Source of the DNA: Proteobacteria bacterium UBA6492
GTDB lineage: Bacteria; Pseudomonadota; Gammaproteobacteria; UBA6429; Thiohalophilaceae
Assembly (NCBI GenBank): GCA_002436485.1
Contig: DJMK01000102.1
Location: 1-19,624, forward strand
Direction of reading: 5' to 3'
Length of the DNA: 19,624 bases
In this document: positions 1 to 6,298 of the stretch, one piece after another
Numbering within the stretch: the stretch's first letter is position 1
How the letters are laid out: each line of letters opens with the position of its first letter
Program-made: the position numbers and the translations under genes
The notes under the pieces: model-generated
Told to the model about the DNA's origin: nothing
The model's database searches: none
The model's input: the letters and a program-made list of their open reading frames with translations, nothing else

Positions 1-1
1 G

Positions 2-1117
2 AGCCAGGTTGCCTATGTGAAAGCGCCCACACCAACAACAGGTGATCTATTTGGATTCTCAGTAGCACTCAGTGAGGATGGTAGTGTCCTTGCTGTTGGT
101 GCAGTGGATAGAGATACTGGCGCCGGTCCAACCGTCGATACAGGTGCCGTATTTGTTTTTAGCGGTGTTGACTATGCAAACGTTGAAACAGTTGTGGCGT
201 CTGATGCAACGACGGGGGACCGATTTGGTCAATCCGTGGCACTAAGTGACGATGGCATGTACCTGGCAGTTGGTGCAAATGCTAAAACAGAAATTGCTCA
301 GGCTGGTGCAGGTGCCGCCTATGTTTATGAAGATAATGGTGCCGGGGTATGGGGTAATGAAGAAAAGTTTACCGCAACCGTAACCGAGACGGATGCCGGC
401 TTTGGCACCAGTGTGGCACTGGATCAGGATGGCAGTGTGTTGGCGGTCGGTGCCTGGCGTGAAGGTAATACGGCTCCTAATGATTTTGATACAGGTGCGG
501 CCTATGTGTTCACTCGAACTATGGCTGTATGGGATGCCGGGATTCGTTTGCAAGATTCAGTTTCGCATGATCGGTTAGGTGCTGCTATTGCATTAAACGA
601 TGCCGGTGACAGGCTCGCGGTTGGCGCACCGGGTGATTTCTTGAATACGGGCGGCGGTGGTAATTTGACCCCAGGTAACGTCTTTGTCTATACGTTCAGT
701 GTAACCTGGACACTGGATGCGGGGGTTCCAGTTACACCCAGCAATGGTGATAACAACGACGCCTTTGGCGCCTCGGTGGTATTAGACAGTTCAGGTGATA
801 CATTATTGGTTGGTGCCTGGTTAGAGGATGGTGCCGGCACCTACATTGGCACACCCGATGTCGCTAACGGGGCTGATGGTGCAGGTGCAGCCTATCGGTT
901 TGAACGTAGTGCTACTCCAACCTGGGACGAAACAGAATACATCAAGGCGACCAATACGGAAGCGGGCGATGAGTTTGGCAGCGTCGCCATCAGTGATGAT
1001 GGTTTACATATTCTGATGGGTGCCAGCGGAGAAAGCAGTGACGCTATTCTCGTAGACGGCGACCAGAACAACAATAACGCCCCGAATTCAGGTGCTGCCT
1101 ATTTCTACGACCTGTAA
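2..1117 (+). CDS. FG-GAP repeat beta-propeller protein, 5' truncated by window edge
   Basis: The open frame runs in from the left edge, and the codons before position 17 already read as the end of a previous repeat (AYVKAP), so the GTG at 17 is not the true start. At least six tandem repeats of about 55-70 residues are visible. Each opens with a GDxFGxSVALSxDG core, continues with LAVGA, and closes with a GAAYVY/F strand. This is the FG-GAP/integrin-alpha N-terminal type of beta-propeller blade, rich in Asp, Gly and Asn as in Ca-binding surface proteins. The last repeat ends directly in a TAA stop with no anchor or sorting domain after it. By family knowledge such proteins are secreted or surface-exposed and bind ligands or carbohydrate; the specific role here is unknown. 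The N-terminal signal and any extra domains lie outside the window. A strong terminator follows. Confidence 0.85.
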   Translation, partial: SQVAYVKAPTPTTGDLFGFSVALSEDGSVLAVGAVDRDTGAGPTVDTGAVFVFSGVDYANVETVVASDATTGDRFGQSVALSDDGMYLAVGANAKTEIAQAGAGAAYVYEDNGAGVWGNEEKFTATVTETDAGFGTSVALDQDGSVLAVGAWREGNTAPNDFDTGAAYVFTRTMAVWDAGIRLQDSVSHDRLGAAIALNDAGDRLAVGAPGDFLNTGGGGNLTPGNVFVYTFSVTWTLDAGVPVTPSNGDNNDAFGASVVLDSSGDTLLVGAWLEDGAGTYIGTPDVANGADGAGAAYRFERSATPTWDETEYIKATNTEAGDEFGSVAISDDGLHILMGASGESSDAILVDGDQNNNNAPNSGAAYFYDL

Positions 1118-1127
1118 CTACCAAGCA

Positions 1128-1167
1128 AATAAGGGGTGAAGGTTATTCTTCACCCCTTATTGTTTTT
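1128..1167 (+). terminator. Rho-independent terminator after the FG-GAP gene
   Basis: A perfect 14-bp stem (arms 1128-1141 and 1148-1161, core AAGGGGTGAAG / CTTCACCCCTT) closes a 6-nt loop and is followed by GTTTTT. It begins about 10 bp after the TAA stop. The stem is symmetrical, but only the + side has a good T-tract. Confidence 0.92.
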
Positions 1168-1214
1168 CCTGTTCAAATCCCCCATAACTTTCACTCAATT
1201 ACTCGTCAGTAAAG

Positions 1215-1261
1215 CGCACCCTGTTCGCGCAAGCCTTTCTTAAGGTCACAGCTTTGGTGCA
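1215..1261 (+). promoter_or_regulatory. Possible tandem NtrC-like sites upstream of the asparaginase gene
   Basis: CGCACCC-TGT-TCGCGCA (1215-1231) matches the NtrC consensus TGCACCA-N3-TGGTGCA at 5 of 7 bases in each arm. A second position has a perfect right half-site TGGTGCA (1255-1261) but a poor left half (3 of 7). The centres are 30 bp apart, about three helical turns, and lie about 104 and 74 bp upstream of the predicted start of transcription. The support is geometric; base matching is only moderate. Confidence 0.35.
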
Positions 1262-1300
1262 CAATTGATAGCACACGGGTAAAAATCAGCTAGTTAATGC

Positions 1301-1316
1301 TGGCGTCATTTTTGCA
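1301..1316 (+). promoter_or_regulatory. Candidate sigma-54 (-24/-12) promoter for the asparaginase gene
   Basis: TGGCGTCATTTTTGCA has the invariant GG and GC separated by exactly 10 nt and a perfect TTGCA -12 element. The -24 element TGGCGT differs from TGGCAC at two positions. The predicted transcription start is near 1327, giving a leader of about 25 nt before the ATG at 1352. A nitrogen-releasing enzyme is a plausible sigma-54 target, but this is the weakest of the four candidates in the window. Confidence 0.5.
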
Positions 1317-1351
1317 ACACTGGGCTGACTGCACACAAATATGACAACACT

Positions 1352-2272
1352 ATGAAAAACTATTCCCTTATGATTCACGGTGGTGCCGGTGACCTGGCCA
1401 GTATCAAGAACAACAGGACCGCCATACGTTACCTGGAGAGCATACGCACTACGCTGGAATACGGGCGCGAGATCCTGGCGATGGGCGGCAGCGCACTGGA
1501 ATGCGTCGAGGTGTGCGTGACCCTGCTGGAAGACGACCCGGTATTCAATGCCGGTTGTGGGTCGGTTTTGAATGCACAGGGCAAGGTGGAAATGGATGCC
1601 GGTATCATGAATGGTGCAGACCTGACTGCCGGTGCCGTCGCTTCAGTCAGCAACATTGCAAACCCAGTTCAGCTAGCACGCCTCGTCATGGCAGAAAGTG
1701 AGCATGTCATGCTGGTCGGAAAGGGTGCGATCGAATTTGGCACCAAGCTTGGCATGAAAACCATTGAAGACAACTATTTTCACACCGAGACGCGTCTCAA
1801 ACAATTACATGCGGCACAGGATAAAAATACCACCCTGCTTGATCATGAAGCCCTGGCCGATGACAAGTTCGGCACGGTGGGTGCCGTGGCCTGGGACTAT
1901 GGTGGTGGACTGGCAGCAGCAACGTCGACCGGCGGTATTATCAATAAGCAGGCGGGTCGTGTCGGTGATTCGCCTATCATCGGTGCCGGTGTGTATGCCG
2001 ACAATGAAACCTGCGCAGTATCGGCCACTGGTTACGGTGAAGATTTTATGCGGACAGTGATCGCCAAGGCGATTGCTGACTATATCGAGATAACCGGGGC
2101 AGATGCGACTGCTGCGCTGCGTTTCGGCATTGATTACCTGCGTCGCAAAGTCAACGGCCGGGGTGGCGTGATCATGATTGACCGCAAAGGTTATTGCGCC
2201 AGTGGCTTTACCACTAAAAAGATGATTCACGGCTGGATCGAGCATGGCGGCGAGGTCAGCTGCGGGTTTTAA
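1352..2272 (+). CDS. iaaA: Isoaspartyl peptidase / L-asparaginase (Ntn-hydrolase, plant type)
   Basis: This 306-aa protein is of the Asparaginase_2 family, whose members hydrolyse isoaspartyl dipeptides and L-asparagine in the cytoplasm. It opens with the family motif HGGAG (residues 9-13). The autoprocessing site lies in GTVGAVA, where Thr175 would become the N-terminal nucleophile after cleavage at Gly174. The support motif ATSTGG (190-195, with Thr193) and the substrate-loop motif GRVGDSPIIGAG (202-213) are both present. Length fits the family (about 300-320 aa) and the enzyme looks intact. No clear Shine-Dalgarno sequence precedes the ATG, and an out-of-frame ATG sits 11 nt upstream. A candidate sigma-54 promoter lies at 1301-1316, which would fit release of ammonium or aspartate under nitrogen limitation. 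Assignment to the family is firm; the true substrate is not determined by sequence. Confidence 0.93.
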   Translation: MKNYSLMIHGGAGDLASIKNNRTAIRYLESIRTTLEYGREILAMGGSALECVEVCVTLLEDDPVFNAGCGSVLNAQGKVEMDAGIMNGADLTAGAVASVSNIANPVQLARLVMAESEHVMLVGKGAIEFGTKLGMKTIEDNYFHTETRLKQLHAAQDKNTTLLDHEALADDKFGTVGAVAWDYGGGLAAATSTGGIINKQAGRVGDSPIIGAGVYADNETCAVSATGYGEDFMRTVIAKAIADYIEITGADATAALRFGIDYLRRKVNGRGGVIMIDRKGYCASGFTTKKMIHGWIEHGGEVSCGF

Positions 2273-2307
2273 TATTGCCTCAACAATAGCTCTATTTAAG
2301 ATAGTGC

Positions 2308-3219
2308 ATGCGAGCTACTTTCCTGTGTATCATATTGAGCGTCATGCTAACCCCTGCAAACAATTCAAATGCTATTGTAATAATGCGGATGTGGATGATT
2401 ATTCTTGTCGTTGCGACATACACTGATATATCACGCGCTGATACACAATTTAGCCTGTTTCCGGACAAACCGATATATCCGAAATACATTGCCGACCCGC
2501 TTAGAGCTACTTCCAATTTCCAGGTAATGAAATTTGATAAAAGCACGATCGCCAATACCAGTGATGATCGCTATGGCCTCAAGCTTGGTGGCACCTTCTT
2601 GCTGGGTGAATGGTACGACAACAAAAAAACCAGTGCTGACGTTCAGCTGGTGCTGGATGGAGGTTTTATTGGCCAGTTTGATAACCAGTATAGCCAGGAC
2701 AATATTGGCTGGGATGGCATCTATGGGCTGCGGTTATTTTATCGCTATAGCGATGAGTTAGCCTTTAATACCGGCGTCAAACATACCTCGGCCCATATCG
2801 GGGATGAGCTGGCTGAGCGCACCGGGCGCACGCGCATTAATTACACGCGCGAAGAATTCCTGGCCGGGCTGGCCTGGTCTCTCGACCCACAAATCGATGT
2901 CTATTTTGAACTGGCGTATGCCTACGATCTTCGCAATGAATCCCTGCAGGAACCCTGGCGTGTACAAGCCGGTGTGCAACATCAATTGCCCAACCTGTGG
3001 CGAAACCGGTTTGGCTGGTATACCGCGATTGATATTACCTCGTTCGAGGAAAGTGACTGGGATACCAATATCACCTTGCAGACTGGTATCTATACAACCC
3101 GAATTGATTTACGTAGCTGGCGACTCGGTCTCGAGCTGTATGACGGTCGTGCGCAGCTTGGTGAATTTTTCCAGGACAAGGAACGCTATGTCAGCCTGGG
3201 CATATGGTACGACTTATAA
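2308..3219 (+). CDS. DUF1207-like outer-membrane beta-barrel protein
   Basis: This protein has an N-terminal export signal, alternating hydrophobic/polar strands rich in Trp, Tyr and Gly, and a C-terminal strand ending YVSLGIWYDL, as expected of an outer-membrane barrel. The conserved segment FPDKPIYPKYIADPLRA, just after the signal, resembles the start of DUF1207 proteins, whose function is not known. The start is uncertain. The ATG at 2308 gives 303 aa with two hydrophobic stretches in a row. The ATG at 2383 gives 278 aa and a compact signal peptide with a plausible cleavage after ISRA. No start has a good ribosome site. The gene begins 35 bp after the asparaginase stop and may be read with it. 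It converges on the response regulator with only 8 bp between stop codons. Confidence 0.72.
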   Translation: MRATFLCIILSVMLTPANNSNAIVIMRMWMIILVVATYTDISRADTQFSLFPDKPIYPKYIADPLRATSNFQVMKFDKSTIANTSDDRYGLKLGGTFLLGEWYDNKKTSADVQLVLDGGFIGQFDNQYSQDNIGWDGIYGLRLFYRYSDELAFNTGVKHTSAHIGDELAERTGRTRINYTREEFLAGLAWSLDPQIDVYFELAYAYDLRNESLQEPWRVQAGVQHQLPNLWRNRFGWYTAIDITSFEESDWDTNITLQTGIYTTRIDLRSWRLGLELYDGRAQLGEFFQDKERYVSLGIWYDL

Positions 3220-3227
3220 GTCGCACT

Positions 3228-3614
3228 TCAGTGCTGCAAACATTCCTTGATGGTACCCAGCACATCACTCATATTTAACGGCTTGTAAATATATTTACTT
3301 GCGCCGAAATCAAGACAATCGCGCGCCGTGTCCTCGTCATCAATTGACGACATGATGATTACCGGAATGTTGGCAAAATTCTTGTTGGCCCGCATTTTTT
3401 CCAGCACGGTGAACCCGTTCATCACCGGCATGATCAGGTCCAGCAACACCATGTCAATGCGCCGCCGGTTCAGCACGAACAGGGCTTCCTGCCCATCGGT
3501 CGCCACCTCAACCCGGTAGCCGCTTTTTTCCAGCTTTTGTTTCAGTAACGAACAGTTGTCTTCGGCATCATCGATGACCAACAGCGTGGTATCGGCCTGT
3601 AATGGCTGGTTCAT
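3228..3614 (-). CDS. Stand-alone CheY-like response regulator (receiver domain only)
   Basis: This 128-aa protein is a single receiver domain. The acidic pair Asp15-Asp16 follows the first strand (LLVIDD). The phosphoacceptor is Asp59 in LLDLIMPVMNG. Ser89/Ser90 fill the conserved Thr/Ser position and Lys111 lies in the YKPL motif, so the switch residues are complete. There is no DNA-binding or enzymatic output domain, so it probably acts by protein contact or in a phosphorelay. The partner kinase is not in the window. A purine-rich AAAGAGA sequence lies about 9-10 nt before the ATG. It is 204 bp downstream of the globin gene on the same strand and is probably transcribed separately. Link to nitrogen control is possible but not shown. 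Confidence 0.9.
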   Translation of the reverse strand: MNQPLQADTTLLVIDDAEDNCSLLKQKLEKSGYRVEVATDGQEALFVLNRRRIDMVLLDLIMPVMNGFTVLEKMRANKNFANIPVIIMSSIDDEDTARDCLDFGASKYIYKPLNMSDVLGTIKECLQH

Positions 3615-3660
3615 TTCACATATCTCTTTTCATGAGTATCCATGAACAATGTCGGATACG

Positions 3661-3698
3661 CTCACAGCTTGCTACATAAAATTTACGATAAGTGTGAG
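3661..3698. repeat. Imperfect inverted repeat upstream of the response regulator
   Basis: CTCACAGCTT (3661-3670) and AAGTGTGAG (3690-3698) are inverted copies apart from one inserted G, with a 19-nt AT-rich spacer. The pair sits about 50-85 bp before the regulator's ATG, where an operator could lie. No regulator can be named. Confidence 0.3.
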
Positions 3699-3764
3699 CT
3701 TTGTCATGCACAATCCGTCAAAACAGCCATACAGACAGAAATAAGCTTATGATCAGCACTGCCA

Positions 3765-3794
3765 AAGGCACCACCCCGGTTGAGGTGATGCCTT
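3765..3794 (-). terminator. Possible weak terminator or hairpin after the globin gene
   Basis: Arms AAGGCACCACC (3765-3775) and GGTGATGCCTT (3784-3794) form an 11-bp stem with one mismatch and an 8-nt loop, 25 bp past the globin stop. Read on the - strand it is followed only by a short T run and then GGCAG, so termination would be weak. It may instead mark the 3' end of the transcript for processing. Confidence 0.4.
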
Positions 3795-3818
3795 GAAAAC
3801 AGCTACCAGTTCACAAAA

Positions 3819-4235
3819 TCAGGCAGCCACTTCCTCGGCGGCGTCTTTCATGGTTGTCGCAAGCAAAACATAGGTATCAGTCCAGGCACCCTTAACCTCG
3901 GGTGTAAAATCATCCCCCAGCCCGGTTTCCAATGTCCACAGTAGTGCGGCTGCAACCGTGTCGTAGTCCTTGTCCTTGACGCCGTATCCGGCATGTCGCA
4001 CACCCAGTTCCTGTACTGCCGGCACAAGGCCTTCCAGGTTGTTCAGCGCATTGACAGCCGTATTGATCATCGCCATCAGCTTGCGACCCTGTTCGGTCAT
4101 GTCACCACTGAACAGGCTTTCAAGTTCAGGGTCAAGTTCAAACAGCTTGCCATAAAACAATTCAGCAGCCTTGTCCGAGATGGGTTTGACCTTCTCCCAG
4201 GATGTTTGTACCAATGTAATTTGTTCAGGTGTCAT
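3819..4235 (-). CDS. Single-domain globin (bacterial haemoglobin, Vitreoscilla type)
   Basis: This 138-aa protein is a full three-over-three globin fold with no reductase domain attached. Tyr28 in LFYGKLF fits position B10, Gln49 and nearby residues fit the E7 region, and His81 in LGVRHAGYGV is the proximal haem ligand. Such globins bind O2 and NO and can dioxygenate NO to nitrate if a reductase is available. It is the last gene of the - strand run, 37 bp after the Tll0287-like lipoprotein, with a strong GGGAGAG ribosome site. In a cluster that handles nitrate and nitrite, a role in NO scavenging or O2 supply is a reasonable inference. The local FAD proteins are possible but untested reductase partners. 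Confidence 0.9.
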   Translation of the reverse strand: MTPEQITLVQTSWEKVKPISDKAAELFYGKLFELDPELESLFSGDMTEQGRKLMAMINTAVNALNNLEGLVPAVQELGVRHAGYGVKDKDYDTVAAALLWTLETGLGDDFTPEVKGAWTDTYVLLATTMKDAAEEVAA

Positions 4236-4272
4236 GTTTCTCTCCCATTGATTACGTTAACAAAATAAATAA

Positions 4273-4848
4273 CTAGCTCTTAACCGGTATACGAATCACC
4301 ACACCACCCATGACGTCACCAATTTTGAAGTCGGTACGTGGAGTATCTTTGTGACCGTTATGACAGGATACACAGGCTGGAGCTACGGCAACGTCCGGAT
4401 AAACCGCCGTAAAATAAGTCGTATCACCCAGTTTCTCTTCGCCATAGAAATTTTTGCCAGGGTTTTCCTCAATGAACTTGAGACCCTTTACCTCGACATC
4501 TGTCTTTGGCTTGTTTTGCTTGTTGACCGGCCATGATGATAACAATGAGTAACTAAAGGCAGCGCCCTTTTCAGCAACACGCTCCGCACCGTAACGGAAC
4601 ATTTGTGCTGGTAACACCAACGCCTGTTCATCTTTCCAGTGCTCGGACGCCTTGATGACCTTTTCCTCTTTTACCAGGCGGTTAACAATCAGTCGCGTAT
4701 AAACAGTGCGATCTGCTTCCATCACACTATGCAGTGCATCTGCCATCTCTTTGGGTTCAATACCCGTGCTCTCACCACCACCGCAAGCCGATAGCAGCAT
4801 CGAGGCTGAAGCCAGTACACCTGTGGCTAAAATTGATTTAGTTTTCAT
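4273..4848 (-). CDS. Tll0287-like (DUF3365) mono-haem c lipoprotein
   Basis: From the ATG at 4848 the protein has 191 aa and begins with a lipoprotein signal whose lipobox is LSAC (Cys22). One haem c site, CVSCH, lies at 159-163 near the C-terminus. The flanking pattern (long helical N-terminal part, FYGEEKLGDTTYFTAVYPDVAVAPACVSCHN, then a short GDVMGGVVIRIP end) is that of the Tll0287-like/DUF3365 haem-sensor fold. A longer reading frame continues upstream to 5046 but overlaps the preceding cytochrome and lacks a signal. An AGGAGA ribosome site 7 nt before 4848 settles the start. By family knowledge these domains bind one haem c and are thought to sense or relay redox state or small ligands. 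Lying 49 bp after the 11-haem cytochrome, it is probably its periplasmic partner. Confidence 0.85.
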   Translation of the reverse strand: MKTKSILATGVLASASMLLSACGGGESTGIEPKEMADALHSVMEADRTVYTRLIVNRLVKEEKVIKASEHWKDEQALVLPAQMFRYGAERVAEKGAAFSYSLLSSWPVNKQNKPKTDVEVKGLKFIEENPGKNFYGEEKLGDTTYFTAVYPDVAVAPACVSCHNGHKDTPRTDFKIGDVMGGVVIRIPVKS

Positions 4849-4855
4849 CAGTAAG

Positions 4856-4861
4856 TCTCCT
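4856..4861 (-). promoter_or_regulatory. Ribosome binding site fixing the lipoprotein start
   Basis: AGGAGA on the - strand, 7 nt before the ATG at 4848. It supports the short, signal-bearing form over the longer frame that opens at 5046. Confidence 0.8.
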
Positions 4862-4897
4862 GTATTGGTTAGGTTTGATTTAATCAACTTGATTACT

Positions 4898-6277
4898 CTA
4901 CATGCCTTCAACACCACGTTTATCCGCCTCTCGCTTACGCTTTTCAGCCAGGTCGAGGCTTTCGACATGAATGCCGGGTTTGCCATTGAAGTTCGTATTA
5001 ATAAGATCGCGATCTGCCAGTGCATCGATGGCAAACTCCAGGCCATGACAACTCATGCAAACACTTCGTAGCATCTTTTCATTAGGACGCAGGTTATCGT
5101 TCTGGTTATGCTGGCTATGAACATAGAGCTTGTCGCCAACCTTGGTTTCGCTAGCCGGCAGGTGACAGGTTGCACAGGATATGCCGCTATTGGGTTTGCC
5201 GGTGCCGTTCAATTCTTTTTGCCATAAGGTAAAGTGCGGTGAACCCTTGTATTGCTTGCTGTGTTCATCAGTATGGCAACCCAGACATGCATCAACGGAC
5301 GCATACTGCGTATCAAAGCGATGTGCCTTGTGACAGGACACGCAATTAAGCTCCTTGTTAGCCGCATCCTTATGCATCGGAATTTTTGCCATTGCCGGTG
5401 TCATGGGCGATAAATCCTGTGCCAGGCGCATACCATGTTTTCCCGCAAGAAATCCTTCAACCTGTTGCTTGTGACAGGTAAGGCAGACGGTGTAATCGGG
5501 GTTATCAATCCAGCTGACGTTGCTGGTTTCGTCAGTGACTTCATGGCAGGCTGTACAATTCACGCCAGCTTCACTATGCGCAGTATCAAACCAGTCATGT
5601 GCAATTTTTGCATCATCACGTACAGACACAGGAGCATCGCGTTCCTTCAAGGAAAGCTTGCGAGCCGGATACCTGTCAATGGGATAATGCGCGAGTGATA
5701 GCAACACACTTTTTTCACTGGTGGCGGGCACTGACTGGCTGGCAAGATTGGCGGGTTCATGCAGATGCTTAATCAGAAAGTCTTCGTACAAACCCCGGTT
5801 ATCATGAAAATTATGGCAACCAGCGCTCGCACAGGTATCAAACTCCATACCGGCGTGGCTGGGGCGATCGTCGGCAATGTCGCTGTGGCAGACATAACAG
5901 ACGTCATCAGACACGGTAACGCCCATGGCATTGGTGATTTCAGGCCGGTGTTCGGTATGGCAGGTAATGCACTGCCTTGCATCCAGCTTCGCAACCCGAT
6001 CGGCATTACGCGGGTCAGTAAACTTGGACTTGGGATGTGAATCATCTGCCACTTTGAGTTCAGCACCGTGACAATTCATACATGCTTCCTGCAAGACTTC
6101 GCCACCACCCAGTGGATCAGTATGACAGGCTGCACACGCCATCTCGATTTGGTGGTGACCATGTGTTGTCTCACCGGGTAAAAACACCGTCTTGTCATCC
6201 CCCGTCAACTGCATTAACAGGTACCCTGCCAATGCTACCGTGACTATGACCCAGAATATCCATGCTGCTACCTTCAC
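4898..6277 (-). CDS. Membrane-anchored 11-haem cytochrome c, HAO-like C-terminal half
   Basis: This 459-aa protein has one N-terminal membrane helix (about residues 4-24) and a periplasmic domain. Ten CXXCH sites start at residues 48, 66, 103, 127, 241, 265, 312, 331, 368 and 407. An eleventh is a CX4CH site, CASAGCH at 149-155, a form known to hold haem in tetrahaem cytochrome c3. Many non-motif histidines could be distal ligands. The segment from GKHGMRL (279) through the CVSCH and CLGCHTDEHS sites to CATCH resembles the spacing of octahaem hydroxylamine-oxidoreductase relatives. There is no CXXCK site, so it is not NrfA. The GTG start at 6277 has AGGG upstream and lies 21 bp after the fusion oxidoreductase, so the two are almost surely co-expressed. 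Electron transfer is firm; a catalytic activity (for instance on nitrite, NO or hydroxylamine) is only possible. Confidence 0.88.
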   Translation of the reverse strand: MKVAAWIFWVIVTVALAGYLLMQLTGDDKTVFLPGETTHGHHQIEMACAACHTDPLGGGEVLQEACMNCHGAELKVADDSHPKSKFTDPRNADRVAKLDARQCITCHTEHRPEITNAMGVTVSDDVCYVCHSDIADDRPSHAGMEFDTCASAGCHNFHDNRGLYEDFLIKHLHEPANLASQSVPATSEKSVLLSLAHYPIDRYPARKLSLKERDAPVSVRDDAKIAHDWFDTAHSEAGVNCTACHEVTDETSNVSWIDNPDYTVCLTCHKQQVEGFLAGKHGMRLAQDLSPMTPAMAKIPMHKDAANKELNCVSCHKAHRFDTQYASVDACLGCHTDEHSKQYKGSPHFTLWQKELNGTGKPNSGISCATCHLPASETKVGDKLYVHSQHNQNDNLRPNEKMLRSVCMSCHGLEFAIDALADRDLINTNFNGKPGIHVESLDLAEKRKREADKRGVEGM

Positions 6278-6298
6278 GTTTGCCCTACACCGCTTGCA

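Noticed and set aside
17..19. GTG at 17 as the true start of the FG-GAP gene
   Set aside because: Codons before it continue the repeat pattern, so the gene begins outside the window.
3220..3240. Small hairpin GCACTTCAGTGC at the DUF1207/response regulator junction as a two-way terminator
   Set aside because: The stem is only 5 bp with a 2-nt loop and no T-tract.
4849..5046. N-terminal extension of the Tll0287-like protein
   Set aside because: It overlaps the end of the multihaem cytochrome gene and would bury the lipoprotein signal; the AGGAGA site supports the start at 4848.
4898..6277. Assignment of the multihaem cytochrome as NrfA nitrite reductase or NapC
   Set aside because: There is no CXXCK site for NrfA, and the haem number and size are far from NapC/NirT.
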